A stretch of 64,000 nt of DNA from Paenibacillus taiwanensis DSM 18679 (GTDB lineage: Bacteria > Bacillota > Bacilli > Paenibacillales > Paenibacillaceae), in NCBI RefSeq assembly GCF_000425125.1, contig NZ_AULE01000024.1:186001-250000 (forward strand). The letters are read 5' to 3'. A model generated the notes under the pieces. The model worked only from the letters and a program-made list of their open reading frames with translations. It was not told where the DNA came from and did not search any database. Made by a program: the position numbers and the translations under genes. Of the stretch, positions 32,549 to 41,758 are shown one piece after another. Numbering within the stretch: position 1 is the stretch's first letter; each line of letters opens with the position of its first letter.

Positions 32549-32570
32549 ATAGTTCAGGAGGTTTTATCGG

Positions 32571-33362
32571 TTGTCCGTTACATATAAATTGCAATCGTTT
32601 GAAGGGCCGCTTGATTTGCTGCTCCATCTAATTGATAAAGCTGAAATTAATATTCAGGATATATCGATTAGTGAGATTACAGATCAATATCTCGAATATT
32701 TACACAGCATGCATGAGTTGGAGCTAGAGGTGACAAGCGAGTTCCTTGTTATGGCAGCAACGTTATTGTCGATGAAATCGAAGCAGCTGCTGCCGAAGCC
32801 TCCCGTCATGGACTGGGAAGACTTCCCTGAGTATGAGGAAGAAGAGTATGATCCGCGTGAGGAGCTTATTCGAAAACTGATAGAATATCGGAAATACAAA
32901 GGAATAGCTGAACATTTACGCGAAAAGGAGACGGAGCGTAGTTTAATCTTTTCAAAGGAAGCGGAAGATTTAACACCTTTTTTGCCGAATACTCCAAGCA
33001 ATCCGGTGGAAGGGCTGCATGTGGACGATTTAATCCAAGCCTTTCAGCGTGCGCTGCGTAAGGCAGTTAGAAGAACACAAGTGGCTACCATTCACCGTGA
33101 CGAAATATCGGTCAAAGATCGGATAAGAGACATCGTTACGATATTAAAGCCTTCGGGAAAAGGGTCTAAAGTAATGTTTTCCCATTTGCTTCATCAGGAA
33201 ATGTCACGGCATGAAATTGTAGTGACTTTTTTAGCTTTGTTGGAATTGATGAAGCTCAAACAGATTCGTTGTTACCAAGATCAATTATTTGAGGACATTG
33301 TGATTCAATGGCACGGGGAGTTGGAGTCGGATGGAATTTCAGACGTTGAAGTCGATTATTGA
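32571..33362 (+). CDS. scpA: Segregation and condensation protein A
   Basis: ScpA is the kleisin of the bacterial SMC complex, bridging the SMC heads during chromosome compaction. The 263-residue protein starts with YKLQSFEGPLDLLLHLIDKA and the INIQDISISEITDQYLEYL helix, and ends in a winged-helix domain (LLELMKLKQIRCYQ). The start is TTG 32571, after AGGAGG. The end overlaps scpB by 32 nt, so the two subunits are co-expressed. Confidence 0.95.
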   Translation: MSVTYKLQSFEGPLDLLLHLIDKAEINIQDISISEITDQYLEYLHSMHELELEVTSEFLVMAATLLSMKSKQLLPKPPVMDWEDFPEYEEEEYDPREELIRKLIEYRKYKGIAEHLREKETERSLIFSKEAEDLTPFLPNTPSNPVEGLHVDDLIQAFQRALRKAVRRTQVATIHRDEISVKDRIRDIVTILKPSGKGSKVMFSHLLHQEMSRHEIVVTFLALLELMKLKQIRCYQDQLFEDIVIQWHGELESDGISDVEVDY

Positions 33363-33939
33363 GGGCTTGTTATTTATGGTCGGTGAAGAAGGGCTAAGTT
33401 TAAAGCAATTGGCCGAAATTACCGAAATTCGCGCTGAGGTGGTGGAAGAGGCGTTACATGATTTGAAAGGGGATTTGGAACGTGCCAAGCGTGGTATTCA
33501 ATTGGTGGAAATTGCGGGTATGTTCCACCTAACGACGCTGCCTGAGCATGTGCCTTACTTTGAACGTATGGCTTATTCACCGTCCCGCTCATCGTTGTCA
33601 CAAGCCGCTCTCGAAACGTTATCCATTGTAGCCTACCGACAACCGATCACACGCGTAGAAATTGAAGAAGTGCGGGGGGTCAAATCCGATCGTGCCATTC
33701 AAACATTAGTGAACAAGGATCTGATTGAAGAGGTAGGCCGTGCTGAAGCGATAGGGCGGCCTATTTTGTATGGAACTACCAAATCTTTCCTTGACTATTT
33801 TGGGTTGTCTAACTTATCCGAGCTGCCAGAGGCGTCAGAATTTGAACGTACAGAAGGCTTGGAGGAGGAAACTCAGCTGTTGTTCGAGAAGTTAGAAGGC
33901 AGGCAGTTAACTATTGAAGATGTAGGAGGCGATAAATAG
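33331..33939 (+). CDS. scpB: Segregation and condensation protein B
   Basis: ScpB dimers bind ScpA and modulate the SMC ATPase. This 202-residue protein has two winged-helix domains, with signature segments KSIIEGLLFMVGEEGLSLKQ and ALETLSIVAYRQPITRVEIE. The start lies inside scpA, and the stop overlaps the next gene's GTG by one base (TAGTG). Confidence 0.95.
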   Translation: MEFQTLKSIIEGLLFMVGEEGLSLKQLAEITEIRAEVVEEALHDLKGDLERAKRGIQLVEIAGMFHLTTLPEHVPYFERMAYSPSRSSLSQAALETLSIVAYRQPITRVEIEEVRGVKSDRAIQTLVNKDLIEEVGRAEAIGRPILYGTTKSFLDYFGLSNLSELPEASEFERTEGLEEETQLLFEKLEGRQLTIEDVGGDK

Positions 33940-34658
33940 TGCGGTTTACATTCCACGGTCATGCTTGTGTGGAAATTCAAAGCGACAAGCATCGTTTGAT
34001 TATCGATCCTTTTTTGACCAGTAATCCATCCACAACTGTTCAGGCAGTAGATATTCAAGTGGATACTGTTCTGCTGACACACGGACACGGAGATCATATT
34101 GAAGACGCCGCGGCAATTGCTAACCACAATGATGCAACCGTTGTGGCGATCGTTGAATTAGCTGACTTTATGTCCAAGCAAGGTGTTCACTCAACGATCG
34201 GGATGAACCTGGGTGGGGGCGCAGAGTTGTCTTTTGGTCATATCAAGTGGGTTCCTGCGCTGCACAGCTCTTCTTTCTCGGTTGACGGTCAAAATGTGTA
34301 CTTGGGTAATCCTGCCGGCATTGTACTGCAAATAGATGGGATTACGATATATCATGCGGGTGATACAGCTTTGTTTAGTGATATGAAGTTAATCGGTGAA
34401 CGATATAAGCCGGATATTGCCTTTCTTCCGATCGGCAGCTTCTTTACGATGGACCCTGTAGACGCGCTGCAAGCTGCGCAATGGGTGCAGGCGAAGCATG
34501 TGGTTCCTGTGCATTACAATACGTTTCCGCCTATTCGTCAAGATGGCCGTGCTTTTGTAGAGAAGCTGGCAGAGCTTCATATTCAGGGTCACTACATGGA
34601 GCCGGGACAGACGTTAAATACAGCAAATTGGTCAGTTTGTACGGATATGCCGCTTTAA
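33939..34658 (+). CDS. UPF0173 metal-dependent hydrolase (YtkL-like)
   Basis: A 239-residue metallo-beta-lactamase-fold protein. Ligand motifs are LLTHGHGDHIEDAA (HxHxDH), a conserved His near ALHSSSF, YHAGDTALFSD, and VPVHYNTFPPI near the end. The UPF0173 family is widespread with no settled substrate. It starts at GTG 33939, overlapping scpB by one base, with TGTAGGAGGCGA as ribosome binding site, so it belongs to the scp transcript. Confidence 0.9.
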   Translation: MRFTFHGHACVEIQSDKHRLIIDPFLTSNPSTTVQAVDIQVDTVLLTHGHGDHIEDAAAIANHNDATVVAIVELADFMSKQGVHSTIGMNLGGGAELSFGHIKWVPALHSSSFSVDGQNVYLGNPAGIVLQIDGITIYHAGDTALFSDMKLIGERYKPDIAFLPIGSFFTMDPVDALQAAQWVQAKHVVPVHYNTFPPIRQDGRAFVEKLAELHIQGHYMEPGQTLNTANWSVCTDMPL

Positions 34659-34703
34659 AATGAATAGATAGGTTTAAATTTGTCAGAATATTTAAGAAAC
34701 AAA

Positions 34704-34758
34704 GAGCAAGTAGCATGCACTACCATCTCTGATGTGCAGTATTGGATGCTACTTGCTC
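34704..34758. terminator. Long inverted repeat, probable terminator
   Basis: A perfect 13-bp stem (GAGCAAGTAGCAT with ATGCTACTTGCTC) around a 29-nt loop. It lies between the hydrolase and the convergent antiporter gene. Read on the minus strand it is followed by TTTGTTTCTT, so it terminates khtU best. Confidence 0.7.
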
Positions 34759-34825
34759 GTTTAAACTCCGGTTCATGGTCCTACAACATAGCGCCTGTCG
34801 GGAAGGGATATCGTTTCACATGTTG

Positions 34826-36049
34826 TTATTCGGTATGGTCAGGAGCTGCTTTCTTCTTACGGATTAAGAAATGTCGAAGACGTACATAACCGTCATAAAT
34901 GTTTTTGGACTCTTTGGTCAGCAGTGGCCCTATGACAGCCAAAATTAACACGTACAGCACCGCAAAAGATTGCACTGAAGCAAGCAAGCCGCCTGCTTTC
35001 CCAATGTTAGCCATAATAATGGAGAACTCGCCGCGTGACACAAGTGTTAGTCCAACGTTTAAGGATGCTTTTGGTGAAGTGCCTGCAATCTTTCCTGCAA
35101 TTATTCCAGCTGTCAGATTGCCAATAATCGTCAGCACAACAGCAATCAGTACCATACCAATCGCCCCACCTAAAGAAGACGGTTCAATAGTAAGACCGAA
35201 ACTAAAGAAAAACAGTGCGCCAAAAAAATCACGCAGCGGCATCACTTGTTGTTCGATCCGTTTTACATGTCTGGACTCCCCCAGAACTAACCCAATCATT
35301 AACGCCCCAATGGCTTCAGCTACGTGTAATGTTTCTGAGAACCCTGCGACCATAAAGAGCAAAGTTAAAATAATGAGTAAAAATAGTTCTGATGATTTTA
35401 CGTTTAAGGCGACATCAATGTACTTTATAATTTTTCTTCCCAAGTACAAAAACAAGACTATAAATAGCAACGCTGTGATTGAGATCAGCAGCACGCTAAG
35501 GAAAGAAGTCGCACCGCTCAAAATTAAGCCTGTTAAGATGGAAATATGAATTGCAACAAACAAATCGTCAAACATAATCATACCCATAATAATTTCGGTT
35601 TCCGGGTTGGCCGTTCTTTTTAAATCGACGAGCACCTTAGCAACAATTGCAGTTGAAGAGCTTGTCATAATCCCGCATACAACTAAAGTTTCTTTTAACG
35701 GCAGCCCAAACATCCAGCCAATTATTAATCCGGATACAAAGTTTAAAACAATATAAAAGACGCCTCCTGCCAAGATCGCTTTCCCTGATTTGAGCAGACG
35801 GGCAATTGAAAATTCCAAACCTAAATAAAACAGTAAAAATAAAATACCGAGCCTGCCCATAAACTCGATAAAAGACGAACTTTCAATAAAACGAAGATCA
35901 ATAATCCAGAAATGAGGAGCATGTGGACCAACGGCCATCCCAATCAAGATGTAAAAGGGAATGACGGAAAAGCGCAGCTTGGCGGAAAGCAGTCCAGTCA
36001 TGGTTATAAGTGCGAGCGCAACACCTATTTCAAATATGAGCATTTCCAT
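34826..36049 (-). CDS. khtU: CPA2-type cation/proton antiporter, KhtU-like
   Basis: A 407-residue polytopic membrane protein with about 12 helices and the Na+/H+ exchanger fold. Recognisable segments are FYILIGMAVGPHAPHF, FLLFYLGLEFSIARLL, MTSSSTAIVAKVLVDLK and LTLVSRGEFSIIMANIG. Cation-binding acidic residues are expected in the last two regions. It lies 3 nt after a TrkA-C-type gene, the arrangement of Bacillus khtT-khtU, where KhtU exports K+ against H+ under control of KhtT. The specificity for K+ is inferred from that arrangement. Confidence 0.83.
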   Translation of the reverse strand: MEMLIFEIGVALALITMTGLLSAKLRFSVIPFYILIGMAVGPHAPHFWIIDLRFIESSSFIEFMGRLGILFLLFYLGLEFSIARLLKSGKAILAGGVFYIVLNFVSGLIIGWMFGLPLKETLVVCGIMTSSSTAIVAKVLVDLKRTANPETEIIMGMIMFDDLFVAIHISILTGLILSGATSFLSVLLISITALLFIVLFLYLGRKIIKYIDVALNVKSSELFLLIILTLLFMVAGFSETLHVAEAIGALMIGLVLGESRHVKRIEQQVMPLRDFFGALFFFSFGLTIEPSSLGGAIGMVLIAVVLTIIGNLTAGIIAGKIAGTSPKASLNVGLTLVSRGEFSIIMANIGKAGGLLASVQSFAVLYVLILAVIGPLLTKESKNIYDGYVRLRHFLIRKKKAAPDHTE

Positions 36050-36052
36050 AGG

Positions 36053-36571
36053 CTATAACTTTCCGCTCTCGAGTAGTTGTTTTAATTGGTTTACTTGTGC
36101 TCGTTCTCCCGCCACGACCAACGTTAGCCCTTCGACAAATTTGTACTGCGCCCCAGGATTGATTAGTGTTGTCTTGTTATGTTCAACGACAGCCAAAATA
36201 GTAGCGCCAGTAACGTGGCGAACATTTAATTCCCCAATCGTTTTGCCAAGACATAAGGATTGAGGGGCCAAGCGAAGCCATTCAATAAGCAGGCCGCCCA
36301 GCATGACTTCCCGTTCTTTTTCTTGCTCTGGCATATAAGAGATGCCGCCCATTATGAGGGCAAGTGCTTTCGCTTCTTCTTCATCAAGCGTCAGCATGGA
36401 CAACATGTTATCACCATCTTCATTGTCCATCTGGAACAAATCGTAACGCTGATCGTGATGGACAACGATAACTAGGTTTTCTCCACTTCGCGTGCGTAGG
36501 TTATATTTGCGTCCAATGCCAGGTAGATCGGTTTCTTTGAAATGCAGGCTGCTTTGTCCCCTATGGTTCAT
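36053..36571 (-). CDS. khtT: KhtT-like regulatory subunit with TrkA-C domain
   Basis: A 172-residue cytoplasmic protein. The N-terminal part (LPGIGRKYNLRTRSGENLVI) matches KhtT, and the C-terminal 75 residues form a TrkA-C domain (LGKTIGELNVRHVTGATILA, then PGAQYKFVEGLTLVVAGE) that would bind a nucleotide. The start is ATG 36571, 9 nt after AGGGAGGG; an ATG at 36580 abuts the ribosome binding site. It precedes khtU with a 3-nt gap, so both form one operon. KhtT-type proteins gate the partner antiporter. Confidence 0.82.
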   Translation of the reverse strand: MNHRGQSSLHFKETDLPGIGRKYNLRTRSGENLVIVVHHDQRYDLFQMDNEDGDNMLSMLTLDEEEAKALALIMGGISYMPEQEKEREVMLGGLLIEWLRLAPQSLCLGKTIGELNVRHVTGATILAVVEHNKTTLINPGAQYKFVEGLTLVVAGERAQVNQLKQLLESGKL

Positions 36572-36853
36572 AAAATACATCCCTCCCTAAATCGACTTTT
36601 CTTCCCGGTTTGTAAAGGCTTACAACGTTGTACATATGAATCCTTTGCTCCTTTCCTCATGCTTAATTGTAGAGACTACCCGAATAGTCTCCCAAATTAA
36701 AGCATACCAGACCTGACGATAAAATCTATCATTCGAGAGAAATGAATTCGTTTTTTTTAATTTGTGAACATGTTTATCAGGAATGAAAAAGACGAATGGC
36801 AAGCAAGCAGCAGGGTCATAATACGGTTAGGATGGAAAAGGAAGGTGTTTTTC

Positions 36854-37546
36854 GTGAATATGTGGACGTTTATCGTGTTACTATTGGTAGTTCTTTTTCT
36901 TTTGCTTGTGATCAGTATGTTGATGTCCAATATTGAAGTTAAACTGCTTTTTCATAAATCGGGTCGATATGAGCGAATATGGGTGGGCATACGGGTATGG
37001 CATGGTATTATACGTTGGCGTTATGAGATAAAGTCCATCCAATTTAAAGGAATGGGGGAGGGATTTCAATTAGGTGTGCAGCATAAAGATAACTTTGGTA
37101 CAGGTCATGCTGGCAGTTATCAGGATAATGTCAACAAGCAAAAAATAAGAAGGGCTATTAATTGGGTGGATTTGTGGAAAAAGCATATTTACGGCATCAC
37201 ACAGTGGCTCAAAGAAACGTTGTTCAAAATTAAAGTGACTCAGTTTGTATGGGATACTGAGGTTGGAGCGGGACGAGCACCTGATACAGCCATTTTGTCA
37301 GGTTTGACATGGAGTGCAACTACGGTTGCGACAGGGCTGATGACACGTTATTTTCGATTTATAGACAGGCCGCACGTTGAAGTGGTCCCCCATTTTAATA
37401 CTCCATACTTTTCCACTCGTGTCGTTTGTATAAGCCGTATTCGGGTGTCACAAGCTATAGGAGCAGTTCTTGTGCTTATATACCGCATGATGCGGGTAGA
37501 AGGAGGATTAAGGCCATGGCGGATCATCCAATCGAAGGCCTCATGA
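36854..37546 (+). CDS. DUF2953-family protein (YtfI-like)
   Basis: A 230-residue protein with one N-terminal membrane helix (FIVLLLVVLFLLLVISML) and a soluble part containing IEVKLLFHKSG, TQFVWDTEVGAGRAPDTAIL and a long hydrophobic stretch before VEVVPHF. This matches DUF2953, found upstream of ytfJ in bacilli. The start is GTG 36854, 8 nt after AAGGTG; the reading frame is open further upstream but without a site. The 3' end overlaps ytfJ by 31 nt. The function is unknown; sporulation is suggested by its neighbour. Confidence 0.8.
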   Translation: MNMWTFIVLLLVVLFLLLVISMLMSNIEVKLLFHKSGRYERIWVGIRVWHGIIRWRYEIKSIQFKGMGEGFQLGVQHKDNFGTGHAGSYQDNVNKQKIRRAINWVDLWKKHIYGITQWLKETLFKIKVTQFVWDTEVGAGRAPDTAILSGLTWSATTVATGLMTRYFRFIDRPHVEVVPHFNTPYFSTRVVCISRIRVSQAIGAVLVLIYRMMRVEGGLRPWRIIQSKAS

Positions 37547-37962
37547 GGGCCGCCCTTGAAAATATAAAGGCTATGGTTGACGTTAACGCGATAGTTGGCG
37601 ATCCGGTGCAGACACCAGACGGAAGCATCATTTTGCCGATTAGCCGCGTCGGAATCGGCTTTGCTGCTGGTGGTAGTGATTTCCGCGTGGAAAGTAAAGA
37701 CGACCATCGTGGTGAGCATGCTGGCGGTCAAAACCATACGAAGCCGTTTGGCGGCGGAAGCGGGGGCGGTGTGTACATCAATCCAATTGCTTTTTTAGTA
37801 GTAGGAAAGCATGGCGTACAAGTGGTATCAGTGGACAATCAGACGCATCTGCTAGAAAAATTAATTGACTCTGCACCGCATGTCATCGACCGCATTGAAG
37901 CGATGTTTAAGCGTCCAAGCAAACAAGAGAAGCCAACGTCGGATGACATTATCATCCCATGA
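37516..37962 (+). CDS. ytfJ: Sporulation protein YtfJ (GerW family)
   Basis: A 148-residue protein that reads HPIEGLMRAALENIKAMVDV, then GDPVQTPDGSIILPISRV, GIGFAAGG, GGGSGGGVYINPIAFLVV and VQVVSVDN. These are the conserved blocks of the GerW/YtfJ family. In Bacillus ytfJ is forespore-expressed and GerW is needed for germination through some receptors. The start is ATG 37516, after AGAAGGAGGATTA; the longer frame from 37426 runs inside the preceding gene. Confidence 0.92.
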   Translation: MADHPIEGLMRAALENIKAMVDVNAIVGDPVQTPDGSIILPISRVGIGFAAGGSDFRVESKDDHRGEHAGGQNHTKPFGGGSGGGVYINPIAFLVVGKHGVQVVSVDNQTHLLEKLIDSAPHVIDRIEAMFKRPSKQEKPTSDDIIIP

Positions 37963-37977
37963 CGGATTAACTAGTAT

Positions 37978-38056
37978 AGCGTCAATTGCTGCATACCGCC
38001 GCACATGTCCGATGCATTTCAAGCGGATGCCGCGCAGTGCGAATTGGCGCTTTTTG
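37978..38056 (+). terminator. Long bipartite terminator after ytfJ
   Basis: AGCGTCAATTG pairs with CGAATTGGCGCT, closing an inner stem GCATACCGC/GCGGATGC, followed by TTTTTG. Confidence 0.6.
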
Positions 38057-38111
38057 CTGATTGCTTCACGATTACATTTTTATTCATTTAAAGTTTAATG
38101 TTAGTGCTTGG

Positions 38112-38140
38112 ACATACCTGCCAGTTTGCATGCATACATA
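38112..38140 (+). promoter_or_regulatory. Sigma-E promoter of dacB
   Basis: ACATACC at 38112-38118, a 14-nt spacer and CATACATA at 38133-38140. It has the same layout as the spoIIM promoter and lies 45 nt before dacB, a sigma-E gene in Bacillus. Confidence 0.65.
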
Positions 38141-38184
38141 TGGAGTAACTTCGTAGGGGTGTCTGGAAGATGAAGGAGGATTAT

Positions 38185-39459
38185 ATGTTGCAAACCAAAT
38201 CCAAATGGAACAGCATTTTGCTTAGTTTAACCTTACTTTGCATGACGATACTCCCTTTATTTATTAGCGAAAAAGGGTATGCGAAGTCCTACAGGATCAC
38301 TTCATTGCAGGAGCAGCCAATAAAGCAAGAAAAGAACCCTGTCGCCAAGCCTGACACAAATGCACGGGCGGCAGCGCTTATTGACGTAACTACTGGACGA
38401 ATTCTGCATAGTGAAAATGGAGATAAAGAACTGCCGATGGCTAGTACAACCAAGGTTATGACAGCAATTGTAGCCATTGAAGCAGGCAAATTGCAGGCGA
38501 AAGTAAAGACAAGCAAACGAGCATATGCAAAAGAAGGCTCATCTATTTATTTACGGCTAGGCGAGGAAATGTCACTACATCATATGCTTTACGGATTAAT
38601 GCTTAGATCAGGTAACGATGCGGCTACTGCCATCGCAGAGCATGTAGGGGGATCAGAAGAAGGTTTTGTATATTTAATGAATCAAAAGGCAGAAGAACTA
38701 GGTCTGGAACATACACAATTTCGTAATCCACATGGTTTGGACGAGCCTGGACACTACACAACGGCTAATGATTTAGCACGATTAAGTGCGTATGCGTTGC
38801 AAAATGCTACCTTCCGTGAAATTGTAAAAACGAAAGTCAAGGTGGCTCCGAATCCTAACGATCAATGGGATTACAAATGGGCAAACAAAAATAAAATGCT
38901 TCGTTTGTATGAAGGTGCAGATGGAGTGAAGACGGGTTACACGAAGCAGGCTTTACGATGCCTCGTAAGTTCTGCAACACGCAATGGACAGCAGTTGGCT
39001 GCTGTGACGTTAAATGATGGATCAGATTGGGTGGATCACGAAAAGATGCTGGATTATGGCTTTTCCTCATACCCTATTTATACGTTAATAGAAAAAAGTC
39101 AGAAAGTGGAAGGGTATCCGTTGCAGACGGTTCGGGAATGGAGGTATCCATTGTCAGAGCAAGAGCGTACGAACACAACCTTCAAAGTTGATTTGCTGGA
39201 GCAGGACAGCCTTGATTATAAATTAGGGTACCGAGGGCATTTGAAAGTGTTGTTGCACGATGTGGAAATAGGAAGCGTGCCGCTCGTCGAAACGGCAAAA
39301 TCACCACAACCAACAATACAGCGAAGCGGGGCGGGGCAAGCAGCATCTTTTGCAGATATAGACCGAATTTCTCAAAAGGAAGCGAAGGCCGTTCAAGAGC
39401 AAGCCTGGCTGCAACATTTTCAAACTGTAGCCGTTGAATTGTTTCGACTGGGAACATAG
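38185..39459 (+). CDS. dacB: Spore-cortex D-alanyl-D-alanine carboxypeptidase DacB
   Basis: DacB (PBP5*) is a mother-cell S11 carboxypeptidase that limits cross-linking of spore cortex. The 424-residue protein has a signal peptide (residues 8-34), Ser87-x-x-Lys90 (ASTTK), Ser142-Gly-Asn (RSGND) and Lys249-Thr-Gly (GVKTGYT), then the PBP5-type beta domain. The start is ATG 38185, 5 nt after AAGGAGG. It is followed by spmA and spmB, the conserved sporulation operon, and preceded by a good sigma-E promoter. Confidence 0.94.
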   Translation: MLQTKSKWNSILLSLTLLCMTILPLFISEKGYAKSYRITSLQEQPIKQEKNPVAKPDTNARAAALIDVTTGRILHSENGDKELPMASTTKVMTAIVAIEAGKLQAKVKTSKRAYAKEGSSIYLRLGEEMSLHHMLYGLMLRSGNDAATAIAEHVGGSEEGFVYLMNQKAEELGLEHTQFRNPHGLDEPGHYTTANDLARLSAYALQNATFREIVKTKVKVAPNPNDQWDYKWANKNKMLRLYEGADGVKTGYTKQALRCLVSSATRNGQQLAAVTLNDGSDWVDHEKMLDYGFSSYPIYTLIEKSQKVEGYPLQTVREWRYPLSEQERTNTTFKVDLLEQDSLDYKLGYRGHLKVLLHDVEIGSVPLVETAKSPQPTIQRSGAGQAASFADIDRISQKEAKAVQEQAWLQHFQTVAVELFRLGT

Positions 39460-39489
39460 ATTAAGGGGTTACAGGGGGAGTAGATATTT

Positions 39490-40116
39490 ATGATTAACGT
39501 CATCTGGATCTTTATGCTAGTAGTTGGCTTTGTAGCCGCTGCGGCGCAAGGACGAGTGGAGGTCGTAACTGAAGCCGTATTTGATGGTGCTAAAACAGGA
39601 GTTAGTGTCAGCTTTGGTTTAATTAGCATCATGGTATTTTGGTTGGGGATGATGCGAATAGCTGAGGATGCAGGGCTGCTGCAAAGACTGGCGAAGCTAC
39701 TCGGCCCTATTGTGCGATATTTGTTTCCTGATGTGCCGCGTAATCATCCGGCATTGGGTTTTATTATGTCCAACATGAGTGCTAATTTGCTTGGCCTTGG
39801 CAACGCCGCGACCCCGATGGGCATTCGTGCGATGCAGGAGCTGCAAAAAATTAATCCGGACAAGTCCGTAGCTTCTCCTGCGATGTGTACACTGCTAGCT
39901 ATCAATACTTCCAGCATTACGTTAATACCAACAACATTAATTGCCATCAGGATGAATTTTGGTTCCGCCCATCCAGCCGAAATTGTTGGAACGACGTTAA
40001 TAGCTACCATTATTGCTACGATAGCTGCTATTTTGGCGGATCGTTGGTACAGAAGCAGGCATACGCCGCCGATTGTACCTTCACTACCTCAACAAGATCA
40101 AGCAGCGGCTGGTTAG
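39490..40116 (+). CDS. spmA: Spore maturation protein A
   Basis: A 208-residue nucleoside-recognition/Gate-domain membrane protein with about five helices. Typical segments are INVIWIFMLVVGFVAAAAQG, LISIMVFWLGMMRIAEDAG, FPDVPRNHPALGFIMSNMSA and GLGNAATPMGIRAMQEL. SpmA acts with SpmB and DacB in spore core dehydration. The second gene of dacB-spmA-spmB; a GGGGTTACAGGGGGA stretch precedes the ATG. Confidence 0.94.
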   Translation: MINVIWIFMLVVGFVAAAAQGRVEVVTEAVFDGAKTGVSVSFGLISIMVFWLGMMRIAEDAGLLQRLAKLLGPIVRYLFPDVPRNHPALGFIMSNMSANLLGLGNAATPMGIRAMQELQKINPDKSVASPAMCTLLAINTSSITLIPTTLIAIRMNFGSAHPAEIVGTTLIATIIATIAAILADRWYRSRHTPPIVPSLPQQDQAAAG

Positions 40117-40159
40117 AACTTGAGCAACGCCGATACTTTTGAAGAGAGGGAGGATATCC

Positions 40160-40693
40160 GTGTACGCGTTAATCTCTACGATATCGACGTGGGCGATACC
40201 TGCTATTATCGTATTTATTCCTTTATATGCATACTTTAAAAGAGTTCCGGTATATGAGTCGTTTGTAGAAGGAGCAAAAGACGGTTTCCAAACCTCCATT
40301 AATATTATTCCTACTCTTGTTGGTATGATGGTTGCGATTAGCGTATTTCGGGCATCAGGAGCAATGGATTGGATTGTGAGCTTGATGAGACCGCTCCTTG
40401 ATCTGTTTGGAGTTCCTGGCGAAGTTATGCCACTTGCGTTTTTGCGCCCTATTACAGGTGCGGGCTCGTTAGCTTTTACAACAGATCTCATTAAAACGTT
40501 TGGTCCAGACTCATTGATTGGTCGCATCGCATCTACGATACAAGGGAGTACGGATACGACGTTATATGTTTTAACTGTTTATTTTGGTGCTGTAGGCATA
40601 CGTAAAGGCAGATACGCTCTAAAGGTGGGACTGTTTTCGGATATGGTTGGTTTTGTGGCAGCAATCGTTATTTGTATGATTATATTTACATAA
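40160..40693 (+). CDS. spmB: Spore maturation protein B
   Basis: A 177-residue membrane protein of the Gate family, partner of SpmA. It contains TWAIPAIIVFIPLYAYFKRV, GAKDGFQTSINIIPTLVGMM, PLAFLRPITGAGSLAFTTDL and IQGSTDTTLYVLTVYFGAVG. The start is GTG 40160, 7 nt after GAGGGAGG, which gives nearly the Bacillus length; the longer frame from 40139 begins before the ribosome binding site. It ends the operon at a strong terminator. Confidence 0.94.
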   Translation: MYALISTISTWAIPAIIVFIPLYAYFKRVPVYESFVEGAKDGFQTSINIIPTLVGMMVAISVFRASGAMDWIVSLMRPLLDLFGVPGEVMPLAFLRPITGAGSLAFTTDLIKTFGPDSLIGRIASTIQGSTDTTLYVLTVYFGAVGIRKGRYALKVGLFSDMVGFVAAIVICMIIFT

Positions 40694-40738
40694 AGCAACA
40701 AGTAGATTAATTTAGGCATTTATATCCGATTTTAGATC

Positions 40739-40776
40739 GGGCAAACTCCTTGTAAAGCGGGAGTTTGCCCTTTGTT
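40739..40776 (+). terminator. Terminator of dacB-spmA-spmB
   Basis: GGGCAAACTCC pairs with GGGAGTTTGCCC, followed by TTTGTTTTG. Confidence 0.9.
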
Positions 40777-40858
40777 TTGTATTTCGACAAGTTTTTGAAC
40801 GATTAACTTGTGGTATCGTTCACAAACGGATATCATAGTTGTGAGGTGAATGACACAA

Positions 40859-41608
40859 ATGGAAGAACGTCTACAGAAAATTATGGCAAACGCGGGTGTT
40901 GCGTCACGCCGCAAGTGTGAACAATATATTCTTGAAGGAAAGGTGCAAGTTAATGGCGAGACGGTAGAAACGCTTGGAATTAAAGCGAATCCTCGCAAGG
41001 ACATCATTACCGTTAATGGACGTCCGATTAACAAGTTGGCGCAAGCGGACAAAATCGTCGTTGCTCTTCATAAGCCTAAGGGAGTCATTACGAGTATGTC
41101 TGATCCCGAAGGTCGCAAGACAGTAAAAGACTTTATTAAAGGCATCAAAACTCGTGTGTATCCGATTGGTCGACTTGATTATGACACAGAGGGTTTGCTG
41201 CTGTTTACCAATGACGGCGAGCTGGCTAACCGCTTGACACACCCTCGTCATCACGTGGGCAAGATCTATTGGGCAACGGTTAAAGGTGTTCCCCACGGTG
41301 ATGCATTAGAGAAGCTTAAGCACGGTATTATGCTGGAAGATGGCATGACTCAGCCCGCAGAAGTGGAATACCATGACGTCGATCTGGAGAAGAATGAAGC
41401 CACGATCAGTATCATTATTTATGAAGGTCGTAACCGACAAGTTCGCCGGATGTTTGAAGCAATCGGCCACAAAGTGATTCGTTTAAGACGGATTCAGTTC
41501 GGGAACATAACGCTGCACGGATTAGCACGTGGGAAGCACCGCTTGCTGACGAAATCTGAAATAAATGAACTGAAACAGTCGATTAAGACAATATCTGGTG
41601 ATAAATAG
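40859..41608 (+). CDS. rluB: Ribosomal large-subunit pseudouridine synthase B
   Basis: A 249-residue RsuA/RluB-type enzyme that isomerises a uridine in 23S rRNA. It has an N-terminal S4 RNA-binding domain (RLQKIMANAGVASRRKCEQY), the catalytic loop with Asp in YPIGRLDYDTEGLLLFTNDG, and EGRNRQVRRMFEAIGH near the end. The start is ATG 40859, 10 nt after GAGGTG; the ATG at 40850 lies one base from it. RluB next to the spm genes and resABC is the common Bacillales order. Confidence 0.93.
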   Translation: MEERLQKIMANAGVASRRKCEQYILEGKVQVNGETVETLGIKANPRKDIITVNGRPINKLAQADKIVVALHKPKGVITSMSDPEGRKTVKDFIKGIKTRVYPIGRLDYDTEGLLLFTNDGELANRLTHPRHHVGKIYWATVKGVPHGDALEKLKHGIMLEDGMTQPAEVEYHDVDLEKNEATISIIIYEGRNRQVRRMFEAIGHKVIRLRRIQFGNITLHGLARGKHRLLTKSEINELKQSIKTISGDK

Positions 41609-41758
41609 GAAGTTTCGTACAGTCTATGACACATAATTTTCATATTGAGGAAGAAATGGCCGACTTGTGTTGGATTATAATGGACGTTAATGGTGTAATC
41701 AAATTGTTGCAAGTCAACCGCCTAGATGTGAAAAAAGTCATAGAAAGGACGATATGCT

